A stretch of DNA of 26,630 nucleotides from Treponema sp. (GTDB lineage: Bacteria > Spirochaetota > Spirochaetia > Treponematales > Breznakiellaceae): the NCBI GenBank assembly GCA_031288575.1, contig JAITRD010000068.1, positions 1 through 26,630 on the forward strand, read 5' to 3'. Each line of letters opens with the position of its first letter. The first letter of the stretch is position 1. The position numbers and the translations under genes were made by a program. The notes below the pieces were generated by a model that saw only the letters and a program-made list of their open reading frames with translations, was not told where the DNA came from and made no database searches. Below, one piece after another: positions 8,166 through 17,500 of the stretch.

Positions 8166-11100
8166 ATGAAGGATTTTATCTGTTTATGCGTGAACCGGCC
8201 GGTAACGGTGATCATGGCCCTTTTGGCGGTGTTTTTGGGGGCCTGTTTTTCCCTTTCGGTCCTGCCCCTGGACCGGCTGCCGGAAATAAACTACCCCCGG
8301 GTGATGGTGGAAACCCTCTACCCCGGCATGGGGGCCCCGGACATCCGTTCCGTGGTTACCATCCCCATCGAGGATGCCCTGGCTTCGGTAAAGGGCCTGG
8401 AACGGCTGCGGAGCCTTTCCCGGGACGGGGCTTCGGTTACGGTTCTTGATTTTCGCTGGGGAACGGACCCCGACAGGATTTCGGTATTGGTCAGGGAGGC
8501 TATTGACGCGGTGTATCCCAGCCTCCCCGAAGGCTGCCAAAAACCCCTGGTATCCTCCGGCGCTTATCAGGAGGAACCCCAGGGGATTGTATCGGTGGTT
8601 TCCCGTGCCGGGGACGGGATTTTTGCCCGGAACCTGGCGGAATATGAACTGAGAGCCCGGTTCCGCAGCCTGGACGGGGCGGGGGCAATCATCCTTGTGG
8701 GGGGCGAACTTCCTGAAGCGGGGATACACCTGGACATCCCTAAATCCTTTGCCCGGGGGCTGGGCCCGGCGGATCTGGTAAAAATTTTAGCCTCCGAAAC
8801 GGCGGATATCCCCGCGGGAAATGCCCGGGAGGGGGACCGGGAACTGGTGGTGACGAGTTCCGGCCGGCCTCCTTCGGTGGAGGCCCTCGGGGCTTTGACC
8901 CTGCCCTCGGGACAGGGCCCCTTTCGCCTGGGGGATGTGGCGGAGACCCGCCGGGACAATGCCCCGCGGGAAAGCGTCTTTATTGCCGGCGGCCGGGAAC
9001 AGACGGCCCTGGAAATATACCGCCGGCCCGGGGCGGATCCGGTGCGGCTCTCCCGGGATATCAGGAAAGCTCTGAAAGAGGCGGAAGCCGCCTTTTCCCG
9101 GGACGCGGAACTTACCCTGGTTTATGACGCCGCCCCTTCCCTGGTCCGGGGGATACGGGACCTGGTCCTGTCCGCCCTGCTGGCTGCTGCCGCCGTGATC
9201 GGGGTCCTCATCCTTTTTTTAGGCCGTCTCCGTTACGGCCTCTTAAGCGCCCTGGCTATACCCTTTTCGGCGGCGGCGGCCCTGATCCTTTTAGCCCTGA
9301 CCGGGAGATCCCTCAACAGCATGAGCTTAAGCGGCCTTGCCCTGGGAATCGGCCTGGTTTCGGATACCGCGGTGATTATCCTGGACCTTCTCCACCGCAG
9401 TTTTGCCCCGGGCAGGGGGGACGGAAAACCCCAGGCCGCCGAGGTAAGCCTCGCGGCCGCCTCGGTTTCCGGATCTTCCTTTGCCGGGGCCCTTACCACG
9501 GCGGTGGTTTTTGTGCCGGTGATTTTCCTTCCCGGCCCCCTGGGAGCCCTCTTTGGGGACCTTGCCCTTGCCTTGGTCGTTTCCGTTCTGGCGGGCTGGG
9601 TTTATGCCCAGTTCGGCCTTCCCGCCCTGTACCGCCTGAGTTATAGCCGGGGAAAGGCAAAGGCCGGCTTAAGCGGCGGCGCGGGGATTTACCGCCCCCT
9701 TCTCCGGAGGGCCCTGAGGCGCCCGGTCCGGGTCCTCCTGGGGGCTTCCCTGGCAAGCGTCGCCGGGATGGGCCTCCTTTTTACCCGGCCCCCGGTTTTT
9801 GTATCCGCTGAAACGGCTTCGGAAATTGAGGTGTCCCTCAGCTTTCCCCCGGGAACCTCCCTGGAGACCGTCGGCCGGGAAGGGGCGGAGCTTTCCCGGC
9901 TTTTATCGGAGCTTCCGGGGATCGAAAGCCTTTTCGGCCGGGCTGGCGCCGAGGGGGAGGATATTCTCCGCCGCTCCGATCCGGATTACCGCCGGGAGGA
10001 GCTGCTTTTCCGCTGTTTATTGAAAGGGGAAATTGCCCCGGAACAAACCCTGGAAGGGGTGCGCCGGATTTTAGCGGGGAAAAGCAACGCCGCCCTTTCC
10101 GCCTCCTACCCCCAGGACAGGACCGAAGCTTTGCTGGGCCTCTCCTCCTCCTATACCTTAGCCGTCCGGGGGAGCGGCCCCGAGGAAAGCAGGGAACGGG
10201 CCCGGCGGGCGGAAGGGGCTTTAAAAGCCGCCGCCGGGGAAGCCCTGGATTCGGTAAACCTTAAACCCTCAGGGTTCCGCCCGGAACTGCGTTTTTTCCC
10301 AAACCGGGAATCCGCCGCCTTTTTAGGGATCTCCGCCGTGGAAATTGCCGAAACCCTTTACACCCTTCTGGAAGGGCAATACGCGGGGCGTTTGGAAATT
10401 GAGGGCCGGCCCCTCAGGATACGGGTTTCCGGGGAACTTCCCGAAAGCCCCCGGGGGCCGGAGCTTTTGCTGGGATCCCTGCCCCTTTTTTCAAATACCG
10501 GGAACCCCGTGTTTTTGGGAACCCTGGGCCGGATTGTCCGGCAGGAAACCGAAGCCGCCCTGGCCCGGATAAACCGGAGCGATGTGGTTTACCTGGAGGC
10601 CCTGCCCGCCAAATCCGGGGGCAAAAAACTTTCCGGGGCTATGGAGGGGATCTCCCGGGAAGTTCCGGGGCTTTCCCGGGCCGACCAGTCCGCCTTTAGC
10701 CGGTACCGGTCATCCCTTTTCCTTACGGTAATCCTGGTATTGCTGCTCCTTTATATGACCATGGGCGCCCAGTTTGAGTCCTTCCGGCTTCCCCTCATTA
10801 TTATGATGACCATTCCCTTTTCCCTTGCCGGGGCCGGCCCGGCCCTTTTCCTTTTCGGCCTGGGCCTGGATTCCGGTTCGGTTTTGGGCTTAACGGTCCT
10901 TTTCGGCCTTGTGGTAAATAACGGCATTATCCTCTATGAGATAAGCGAGGAAAAGGTCCGTTTAGGGTTTCCGGCGGCCCGGGCGGTTTATTTGGGCGCC
11001 TATGAACGGTTCCGCCCGGTGCTTATCACCACCCTGACAACCCTCTTTTCCCTCCTGCCCCTGATAATCTCCCCCCTGGGCGCCTCCCAGCGGTCCATGG

Positions 11101-11237
11101 CGGCGGCTATGCTTGGGGGGATACTCGCCTCAACCTTCTTGACCCTTTTCGCCCTGCCGCCGATTTTTATCCCCTTCCTGGAAAAAAATCATGGCAAACC
11201 CCGGAGCCGGAAAACCGGGGGAGGGCCCGGGAAATGA
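8166..11237 (+). CDS. RND-family exporter permease, subunit 1
   Basis: This 1023-residue inner-membrane pump has the AcrB/MdtB layout. TM1 is near the N-terminus, the first porter domain begins LPEINYPRVMVETLYPG, TM2-6 lie from about residue 330 to 500, TM7 near 520, the second porter domain at about 555-845, and TM8-12 from 848. The TM4 segment reads GIGLVSDTAVIILD: by alignment to AcrB AIGLLVDDAIVVVE it keeps the first relay aspartate (D400) but has Thr at the second. TM10 reads GLVVNNGIILYE, with Asn918 where AcrB has the relay lysine. AGGAAAGGGG precedes the ATG. It ends in a four-base overlap with the second permease, so the two are probably made in step and may form a mixed trimer as MdtB and MdtC do. 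Substrate unknown. Confidence 0.92.
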   Translation: MKDFICLCVNRPVTVIMALLAVFLGACFSLSVLPLDRLPEINYPRVMVETLYPGMGAPDIRSVVTIPIEDALASVKGLERLRSLSRDGASVTVLDFRWGTDPDRISVLVREAIDAVYPSLPEGCQKPLVSSGAYQEEPQGIVSVVSRAGDGIFARNLAEYELRARFRSLDGAGAIILVGGELPEAGIHLDIPKSFARGLGPADLVKILASETADIPAGNAREGDRELVVTSSGRPPSVEALGALTLPSGQGPFRLGDVAETRRDNAPRESVFIAGGREQTALEIYRRPGADPVRLSRDIRKALKEAEAAFSRDAELTLVYDAAPSLVRGIRDLVLSALLAAAAVIGVLILFLGRLRYGLLSALAIPFSAAAALILLALTGRSLNSMSLSGLALGIGLVSDTAVIILDLLHRSFAPGRGDGKPQAAEVSLAAASVSGSSFAGALTTAVVFVPVIFLPGPLGALFGDLALALVVSVLAGWVYAQFGLPALYRLSYSRGKAKAGLSGGAGIYRPLLRRALRRPVRVLLGASLASVAGMGLLFTRPPVFVSAETASEIEVSLSFPPGTSLETVGREGAELSRLLSELPGIESLFGRAGAEGEDILRRSDPDYRREELLFRCLLKGEIAPEQTLEGVRRILAGKSNAALSASYPQDRTEALLGLSSSYTLAVRGSGPEESRERARRAEGALKAAAGEALDSVNLKPSGFRPELRFFPNRESAAFLGISAVEIAETLYTLLEGQYAGRLEIEGRPLRIRVSGELPESPRGPELLLGSLPLFSNTGNPVFLGTLGRIVRQETEAALARINRSDVVYLEALPAKSGGKKLSGAMEGISREVPGLSRADQSAFSRYRSSLFLTVILVLLLLYMTMGAQFESFRLPLIIMMTIPFSLAGAGPALFLFGLGLDSGSVLGLTVLFGLVVNNGIILYEISEEKVRLGFPAARAVYLGAYERFRPVLITTLTTLFSLLPLIISPLGASQRSMAAAMLGGILASTFLTLFALPPIFIPFLEKNHGKPRSRKTGGGPGK

Positions 11238-14200
11238 ACAGTTCCGGTTTAACGAAACCCTTTGCCGGAACCTGGCTGGGACGGCCCGTGACGGCCCTCT
11301 GTATCCTTTTGGGGATCAGCTTTCTTTCCGTTGCCCTTCTGGCGGGCCGGGACCGGATCCCCCTCCGGAAAACCGGCGCTCCCGGGTATACGGTTATCCT
11401 CCGGCATTACGGGATAGACGCCCGGGAGATGGAGCGCACCGCCGCCATTCCCCTGGAGGACGCCCTTTCGGCCTTAAACGGGGTCAAACACATCCTCAGT
11501 TCCAGCGAAAACGGCCGGGCCAGGGTTTTTGTCCGTTTTGACCGGGATGTTCCGGGTTTATACGAGGCGGTGGGCGATGCCGTCCAAAGGGTCTATGAGA
11601 CCCTCCCCCCTTCCGCCCAAAGGCCGGAGATTCTGTCCTCCGATGATACCCGGATTCCGGTTTGGGTAGCCGTGGCTTTCAGCGCCGGTTCCGGCGGGGG
11701 AGCGGAAATTCCCGTCCTGGGGGAAATCCTGGAACGGTCGGTCAAACCCGCCCTGGAAGGTTTGGAAGGGGTCGGGGAGGTGGAAATATCCGGCGCCGGC
11801 CTGTCGGAAATTGTCATTACCCTCAAGGATGAAGAAACCGCAGCCCGGGGTTTGAGCCCCTCGGCGGTGGCCGGCCTTTTAGGGCAAAATGACCTGCTCC
11901 TGCCCGCCGGAAGGCTCCGGCAGGGGGAAACGGATACCCTTGTTATGGTAGACAGCCGCTACCCCGATACCGCCGCCTTAGCCGGGGCCTATCTAAGCCC
12001 CGAGGGGGGAGAGCCGGTGCGGCTTGGGGAGATCGCCGGGATTAGCGAGCGGGACCGGAGGCCGGATACCCTTTCCCGGCTGGACGGGAAAAAAACCGCG
12101 GTAATCTCCATTATGGCCGGATCCGACGCGGATCTTGGGGCCCTTTCCCGGCGGATTCAGGGGGAGCTTAAAACCTTTGCGGATCTGCCCCTGGAATTGA
12201 AGGTCCTCTCGGACCGGGGGGCGGAGGAAAGGGCGGCCTTCCGTTCGGTCCTTGAGGCGGCCCTTCAGGGAATTTTTATGACCGCCCTGGCCGCCGCTTT
12301 GCTGGGAGGCAATATCCCGGGGGCGGCTTTTTTCGGGAGGAACCGGCGCCGGAAAAGGGGAAGCCCCGGCCCGGCCTTGGTTTGCCTCTTTACGGTCCCC
12401 TTTATCTGCCTTGTTTCCGCCGCCCTCCTCGCCCTTTTAGGCTTTCCCCTGAACCGGACCCTTCTGGGGGGGTTGTCCGCCGGGGCCGGCGCCGGGGTGG
12501 ACGCCGCCATTCTCCATAACGAAGGGCTGAGGGGCGTCCGTTCTCCCCGGGAGGGCCGGGCGGCCCTGGGCAAAATCCGGGTGTCCCTTATTTCCGGTTC
12601 CGTTACCACCCTGGCTGCCCTGCTCCCCCTTACGGCTATGGACGTCCTGTCGGCGGATATCGGCGCCGTGGCCTGGGCCGTCGGGGCGGTCAACCTGGCG
12701 GCTTTACTGAGCGCCCTGACCCTTTTGCCGCCCCTCCTGCTTTGGGGGGCCGCCGGGGCGGATCTGCCGGCCCTGGCGGTCCCGGCGGATAAACCCCGGG
12801 GGAAACTGTTGAGCGCCCTGGCTGCCGGCCTTGGTTTTTTGGTCCGCCGCTGTTTCCGGCTCGGGGCACGGCTTCTGGCGGCCCATATCAGGGGCTGCCT
12901 AAAGCGGCCCGGCTTATCCCTCCTGCCGGCGGTTCTGCTTTCGGCGGGGGGAATTCTTGCCCTGGCCCTTGCCGGGGCGGATACCGGCCTTCCCCCTCCG
13001 GAGGATTCGGTTTACGCCCAGATGGAATTTGAGGGAGGCTTCCTCGCGGAAAAGGGGGATCAGCTCCTGGGGGCTTACGCGGAGGACCTGGCCGGCACGG
13101 GGGGAATAAAAAATGTTCAAACCAGCGCCCGGACCGGTTCAGGATCCTTGCTTGTGACCTTTGATCCGAAAAAAATCAAGGCCGGAGAGGTCCGAAACCT
13201 CCTCCGGGAGAAAAAAATCCCCGGGGGATTTGTCTATATCAGTGAAACCGCGCCGGGGGAGCGGATCTGGGAGATTACCCTCAGCGGGGATGACGACCGG
13301 GTATGCCGGGAACTGGCGGAAGAAAAGGCCCGGCTTGCCGCGGCGGCCCCCTTTGTCCGGGAAACGGTCCTCAATTTTAAGGCCGGCGGTCCGGGGCTTA
13401 CCCTCCTGCCCGACCGGGAACGGCTTGAGGAAGGGGGTTTCCGTTTTGCCGAAGCCGCCGAGACGGCCCGGTGGGGGGTACACGGCCCGGTGGCGTATAA
13501 GCGGCTCGATTCCCAGGGCGAAACCGATGTGCGGATCCGCAGCCGTGAAGGGGCTTCCCTGTCCCGGAAAGAAACCGGGGAACTCCTTTTAACCGGCAGG
13601 GGGGAAGGGGGAAACATCCGTCCCCTCATGCTGAACAGGGTAATGGAACAGCGGGAAGGCTTGGAGCCGTCGAGCATATCCCGGGAAAACCGCCGCCGGG
13701 CAGCCTCCTTTTCTGTCAGGACAAAATCCGAGGATCCCCGGAAAGTCCGGGATAAACTGATGGAATTTCTGGGGGACCCGGATCTGCCCAGGGGCTATAC
13801 CATCGAATTTGACCGGGAGGCGATCCGTGCCGCGGAGGCCCTTTCGGAAACGGCGGGATTTTTTCTTTTAGCCCTGCTTTTTTGCGCCATGGTTATCGCG
13901 GCGGTCAATGAATCCCTGGGAATTCCCCTGGCGGTACTGTCGGTGGTTCCCCCCTCCTTGGCGGTCCCCGCGATATTTATGGTTTTGCGGGGCTACCCCA
14001 TAAACGCCGCCGCGGCTTGCGCCTTTGTGGCGGTCAGCGGCATGGCGGTAAACGCTTCGGTATTATGCGCCGACGAGATCCGCCGCCTCAGCAAGCAGGG
14101 GGGAACCGGCAGCGGCGGGGAATTTTACCGGGCCCTGCGGAAACGGCTCCCGGCGCTCCTGGCTACCACGGTTACTACCGTTGCCGGGGCCATGCCCTTT

Positions 14201-14344
14201 CTGTTCCTGCGGGAAGGTTCCAATACGGTAATACGGGCTTTGTCCTTGGTTACCGCCCTGGGCGTGGGGGCATCGGCGATCTTTTCTTTAACCCTGATTC
14301 CCGCGCTGGCAAAAATTTTCCCTAAAATTTTTGCCGGTCATTAA
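11234..14344 (+). CDS. RND-family exporter permease, subunit 2 (divergent)
   Basis: This 1036-residue RND permease is clearly different from its neighbour. TM1 follows a short N-terminus (RPVTALCILLGISFLSVALL) and the first porter region contains AIPLEDALSALNGVKHI. TM2 starts near residue 344, and the TM2-TM3 loop has an extra basic stretch (GRNRRRKRG). TM4 reads GAGAGVDAAILHNE: the first relay aspartate is kept (D423) and the second is Ala. TM10 reads GMAVNASVLCADE, with Asn940 in place of the relay lysine. TM7 is near residue 560 and TM8-12 start near 872. The start overlaps the upstream stop (ATGA). A strong terminator follows 35 bases after the stop. It may be a partner subunit of the first pump, with weakened or altered proton coupling. 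Confidence 0.9.
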   Translation: MNSSGLTKPFAGTWLGRPVTALCILLGISFLSVALLAGRDRIPLRKTGAPGYTVILRHYGIDAREMERTAAIPLEDALSALNGVKHILSSSENGRARVFVRFDRDVPGLYEAVGDAVQRVYETLPPSAQRPEILSSDDTRIPVWVAVAFSAGSGGGAEIPVLGEILERSVKPALEGLEGVGEVEISGAGLSEIVITLKDEETAARGLSPSAVAGLLGQNDLLLPAGRLRQGETDTLVMVDSRYPDTAALAGAYLSPEGGEPVRLGEIAGISERDRRPDTLSRLDGKKTAVISIMAGSDADLGALSRRIQGELKTFADLPLELKVLSDRGAEERAAFRSVLEAALQGIFMTALAAALLGGNIPGAAFFGRNRRRKRGSPGPALVCLFTVPFICLVSAALLALLGFPLNRTLLGGLSAGAGAGVDAAILHNEGLRGVRSPREGRAALGKIRVSLISGSVTTLAALLPLTAMDVLSADIGAVAWAVGAVNLAALLSALTLLPPLLLWGAAGADLPALAVPADKPRGKLLSALAAGLGFLVRRCFRLGARLLAAHIRGCLKRPGLSLLPAVLLSAGGILALALAGADTGLPPPEDSVYAQMEFEGGFLAEKGDQLLGAYAEDLAGTGGIKNVQTSARTGSGSLLVTFDPKKIKAGEVRNLLREKKIPGGFVYISETAPGERIWEITLSGDDDRVCRELAEEKARLAAAAPFVRETVLNFKAGGPGLTLLPDRERLEEGGFRFAEAAETARWGVHGPVAYKRLDSQGETDVRIRSREGASLSRKETGELLLTGRGEGGNIRPLMLNRVMEQREGLEPSSISRENRRRAASFSVRTKSEDPRKVRDKLMEFLGDPDLPRGYTIEFDREAIRAAEALSETAGFFLLALLFCAMVIAAVNESLGIPLAVLSVVPPSLAVPAIFMVLRGYPINAAAACAFVAVSGMAVNASVLCADEIRRLSKQGGTGSGGEFYRALRKRLPALLATTVTTVAGAMPFLFLREGSNTVIRALSLVTALGVGASAIFSLTLIPALAKIFPKIFAGH

Positions 14345-14378
14345 AGCGGCGCCCCTCCCGATGCCTTTAATAATAAGG

Positions 14379-14415
14379 AAAGCTTCGGGGGCCCTGCGGG
14401 GTTCCGGGGCTTTTT
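14379..14415 (+). terminator. Rho-independent terminator of the exporter operon
   Basis: The arms 14379-14394 and 14398-14413 pair along 16 positions with one G-G mismatch and four G-T pairs. The loop is three bases (TGC) and the last arm runs into TTTTT at 14411-14415. It begins 34 bases after the stop of the second permease, so it closes the nine-gene operon and separates it from the giant gene. Confidence 0.8.
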
Positions 14416-14504
14416 AACAAAATTTGCTTTAAGGAAAAATACGGAAAGGCCAGGGCAAGAAGTTTCGCAGGAGCGGAACAGGTATTACATTCATAGGCCG
14501 GCGT

Positions 14505-17500
14505 ATGGCGTACGTCTCATCTTTTTTAAAAACAGCTTTGATATCAAAGCGCGGATCATTATGGCGGGGATTTGTCCGGGGGATTTTGCTTTGTTTGGTT
14601 TATTTCCTCAATCCCGGCGGGATTACGGGACAAACCCAGCCTGATGTATTGGGATTTAACCGGGAAGTTTTTACCTATCATTTTGACCGGGCGGACCGGG
14701 AGCTCACCCCGGAACAGTGGCTGGCTGAGGCCCGGCGGGGGATAAGCCTGGCCCGCCTTTCCTGGGAAAGGCAGGCCGCGGAACTCTACGGGGATCCTGG
14801 GGCTGTCGGGGCGGCGGAAGGGCGCATAGAAAAATGGAGCGAATCGGAACTGGAAAGCCGTTTTGCCGAATGGCTCATAAAACGCTATTTCGGCGGGGCG
14901 GTAAATACCCTGGCCCAGGGGGTTGCGGCGGAAATAGGTGAAACAAACCGGCAGTACCTTTTTTATACCGACGGGACAGGACAGGTTCTTTACGATCCCG
15001 ATACGGGGGATCCCCTGGTTATCCGCCCCGGCGATGAGGGGCGGGATTTTGTCATAGACCGGGAAAAATGGCGGCGGCAGGTTGAGGACGCCATAAACGC
15101 CGGGGTAGGGGCATATAAAAACAAAATCGCGGAATTTTATCCCGAACTGCTGTCCTATATTCCCGGAGACCGGCGGGCAAATTTTGAAACCAAACTGGAA
15201 GAAACCGCCTCCGCCGCGTCCTTGAAAATCCGGCAGGAATTTGAGGGCCTTGCGGCCCGGGAGGAACGGCTTTTTATCACCCGGCGCATGGGGGATGTTT
15301 TTAGCCTTAGGCGGAAGAGCGATGATGAGGCGGCTTTTATGATAAGCGCCCGGCTTGTCACGGAGGCCGAAACGGTTTGCTCCGAGGGTTTAAGCGCTTT
15401 ACAGGAACGGATAGAAGCCGCCGAAGGGGGAAGCGGCGATTTAGTCCTCGCGGGGAATGAATGGCTGGAAGCCTACCGGGAGCAGTTTGAGCGGGGCCTT
15501 AAGGCCTGGGCGGATGCGGAGGAACGGTTTTTTATCCGGCGCATTGAGTGGGAGCAGGAAGCGGGCAAACAGTATGCCGACGGGGAAGAAGCCTGGAGTA
15601 CCGCCTTTACCCAGTTTGAACAGAACCGGCAAATTTGGGAAAACAAGGCCAAGGCCCTTTTTGAATCCGGGGAAAAACTTTTTCAAAGGGCTTCGGAGAA
15701 TTTGGAACGGGCCATCGCCGAAGCCAAGGCGGAATTTGACACGGATTTAAAGCTCCGGACCGCCGCCGGGGCTGAACGGGCGAGGGCCTGGGTTGATATG
15801 TATATTACCAGCGCCTCCGTGGTAAGCGGCGCCCAGGAAAACATTGATTTTTTGCTAAAAAATTGCGGCGCCGGGGAAACCCTCCTGCTGGGGAGCGAAG
15901 AATTAATGCAATGGCTGAACAGCCGCCAAAAAACCGACTGGCTTCAAATCCAGGCGGAATATGAAATTCAATCGGGGGGAAAAGACGCCCTCTGGCATGA
16001 AATAGAAAAAATAGCCGCCGGGGAATCGGACAGCGATTCCCAGGCAGCGGCTATCGAAAAAATCAAGGAACTTGATCTTTATTTCGGAAGCTCCCTGGAA
16101 ATAACCGACGAAATAAGAAGATGGTCCGAGTTATACCAAACCTATATGCTTAAGGCCCGTGAGGCCAGGGACGCACTGGTTAATGATTTTGGTTTGGTCA
16201 TCGGTACCGGCGCTTTAAAGGACATTTTGGCCCCCGGCGTCGCTAGCGAGGATTTTAATTTAGACGAATACCAGGTTGAACTGATCCGGGCCAAGGCGGT
16301 TGCCGGGTATTGGGCAAAACGGGTTTCCATTGCCGGGGCGGTACTGGCCTATGCGGAGGAAATTAGCGCGGGCCGCATGACCGACGGCGAGGGGGTAAAA
16401 GCCTGGGAGGCGGCAAAACAGGCCTATGATGACGCGGTCCGCCGGTATGAGGAGGAACAAAAAAAGCTTAACGCCGAAGGAGCCCGGGTTTTAGAAGCCC
16501 GGGAAGCCCTTTACAAGGCGGCGGAGGAATTGCGGGAAGCGAACGGCAAACTGGAGGAATTAAATCAGGCCTATGCGATCCTCATGGCCGCCTATTCGGC
16601 AAAACGCAGCGATTTTATTCTTGAGGAATTAGCGGTCAAATATAAGGAATTATTGCAGGGACAGGATCTGCTTAATGCCGCGGGAACCGAAGGGGCCTAT
16701 GCCCGGTATCTTGAACGGGCCGGGGAACTCGGCTTCGCCCAGGAATTAGAAGGGGCGGGGGAATTATTGCAGCGCCTTGTTACCGGGAATAACGGCGGGG
16801 AGAAATCCCTGGCCGAACTTAGGGAAGGGGCGTCGAAAATTTTTGTTTTTGCCGGCAATGAAAATTTGCCTGACACAATCGAAGCTTACGGCCTTGATCC
16901 GGAGGATCCCTATTACGGGATAATCCGGGATTTATTGGCGGAACGGAATTTACGGACAGGCGAAACAGATATCGCCGAAGAAAAAAACGCTATAAACCAG
17001 CAATACCGGAAACTGATTGTTGCCGTGACCGGGGCCGCAAAAAAACGGGCGGAAGGGCTCATTGAAGATCGTTTGCAGGGCATAAAAATGCTGGCCGGGA
17101 CCTCTGCCGGGGATTGGTATTTTTCCGCCCTGGCTTATGAGCCGGCCCCGGCGGAACAGGAGGCCCTTGATCAGTTGGGATTGGAACAGCGGCTTAAGGA
17201 AGACGCGGACAGGGCCCGGCGGGTTTTACTGCAAGCCCGGGCCGGGTTAGAACTTGAGGGATTAAATTATATCCTCAGCGGGGGAGGGGTAAGTGAAGCG
17301 GGGATTTTTTTGTCCTTTTTTTACGCCGCCGCCCCCGAAAAAATAGCGGCCCATGCTGAGGCGTTACAGTATCTGCGGAAAACAATCGAAGAAAATTTTG
17401 ATAAAAGCGGTCAAATATATCTGGATAAATTAGAAGAAGCCGCCGGGAAATATGAAATCCTTCAGTGGTTTATCCAGGGGGGCAGTTTTTTTAATAAGGC

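Noticed and set aside
14416..14504. Promoter for the giant gene
   Set aside because: TTGCTT at 14424-14429 is the only -35-like sequence and no matching -10 follows at 16-18 bases. Transcription must start here after the terminator, but I cannot place it.
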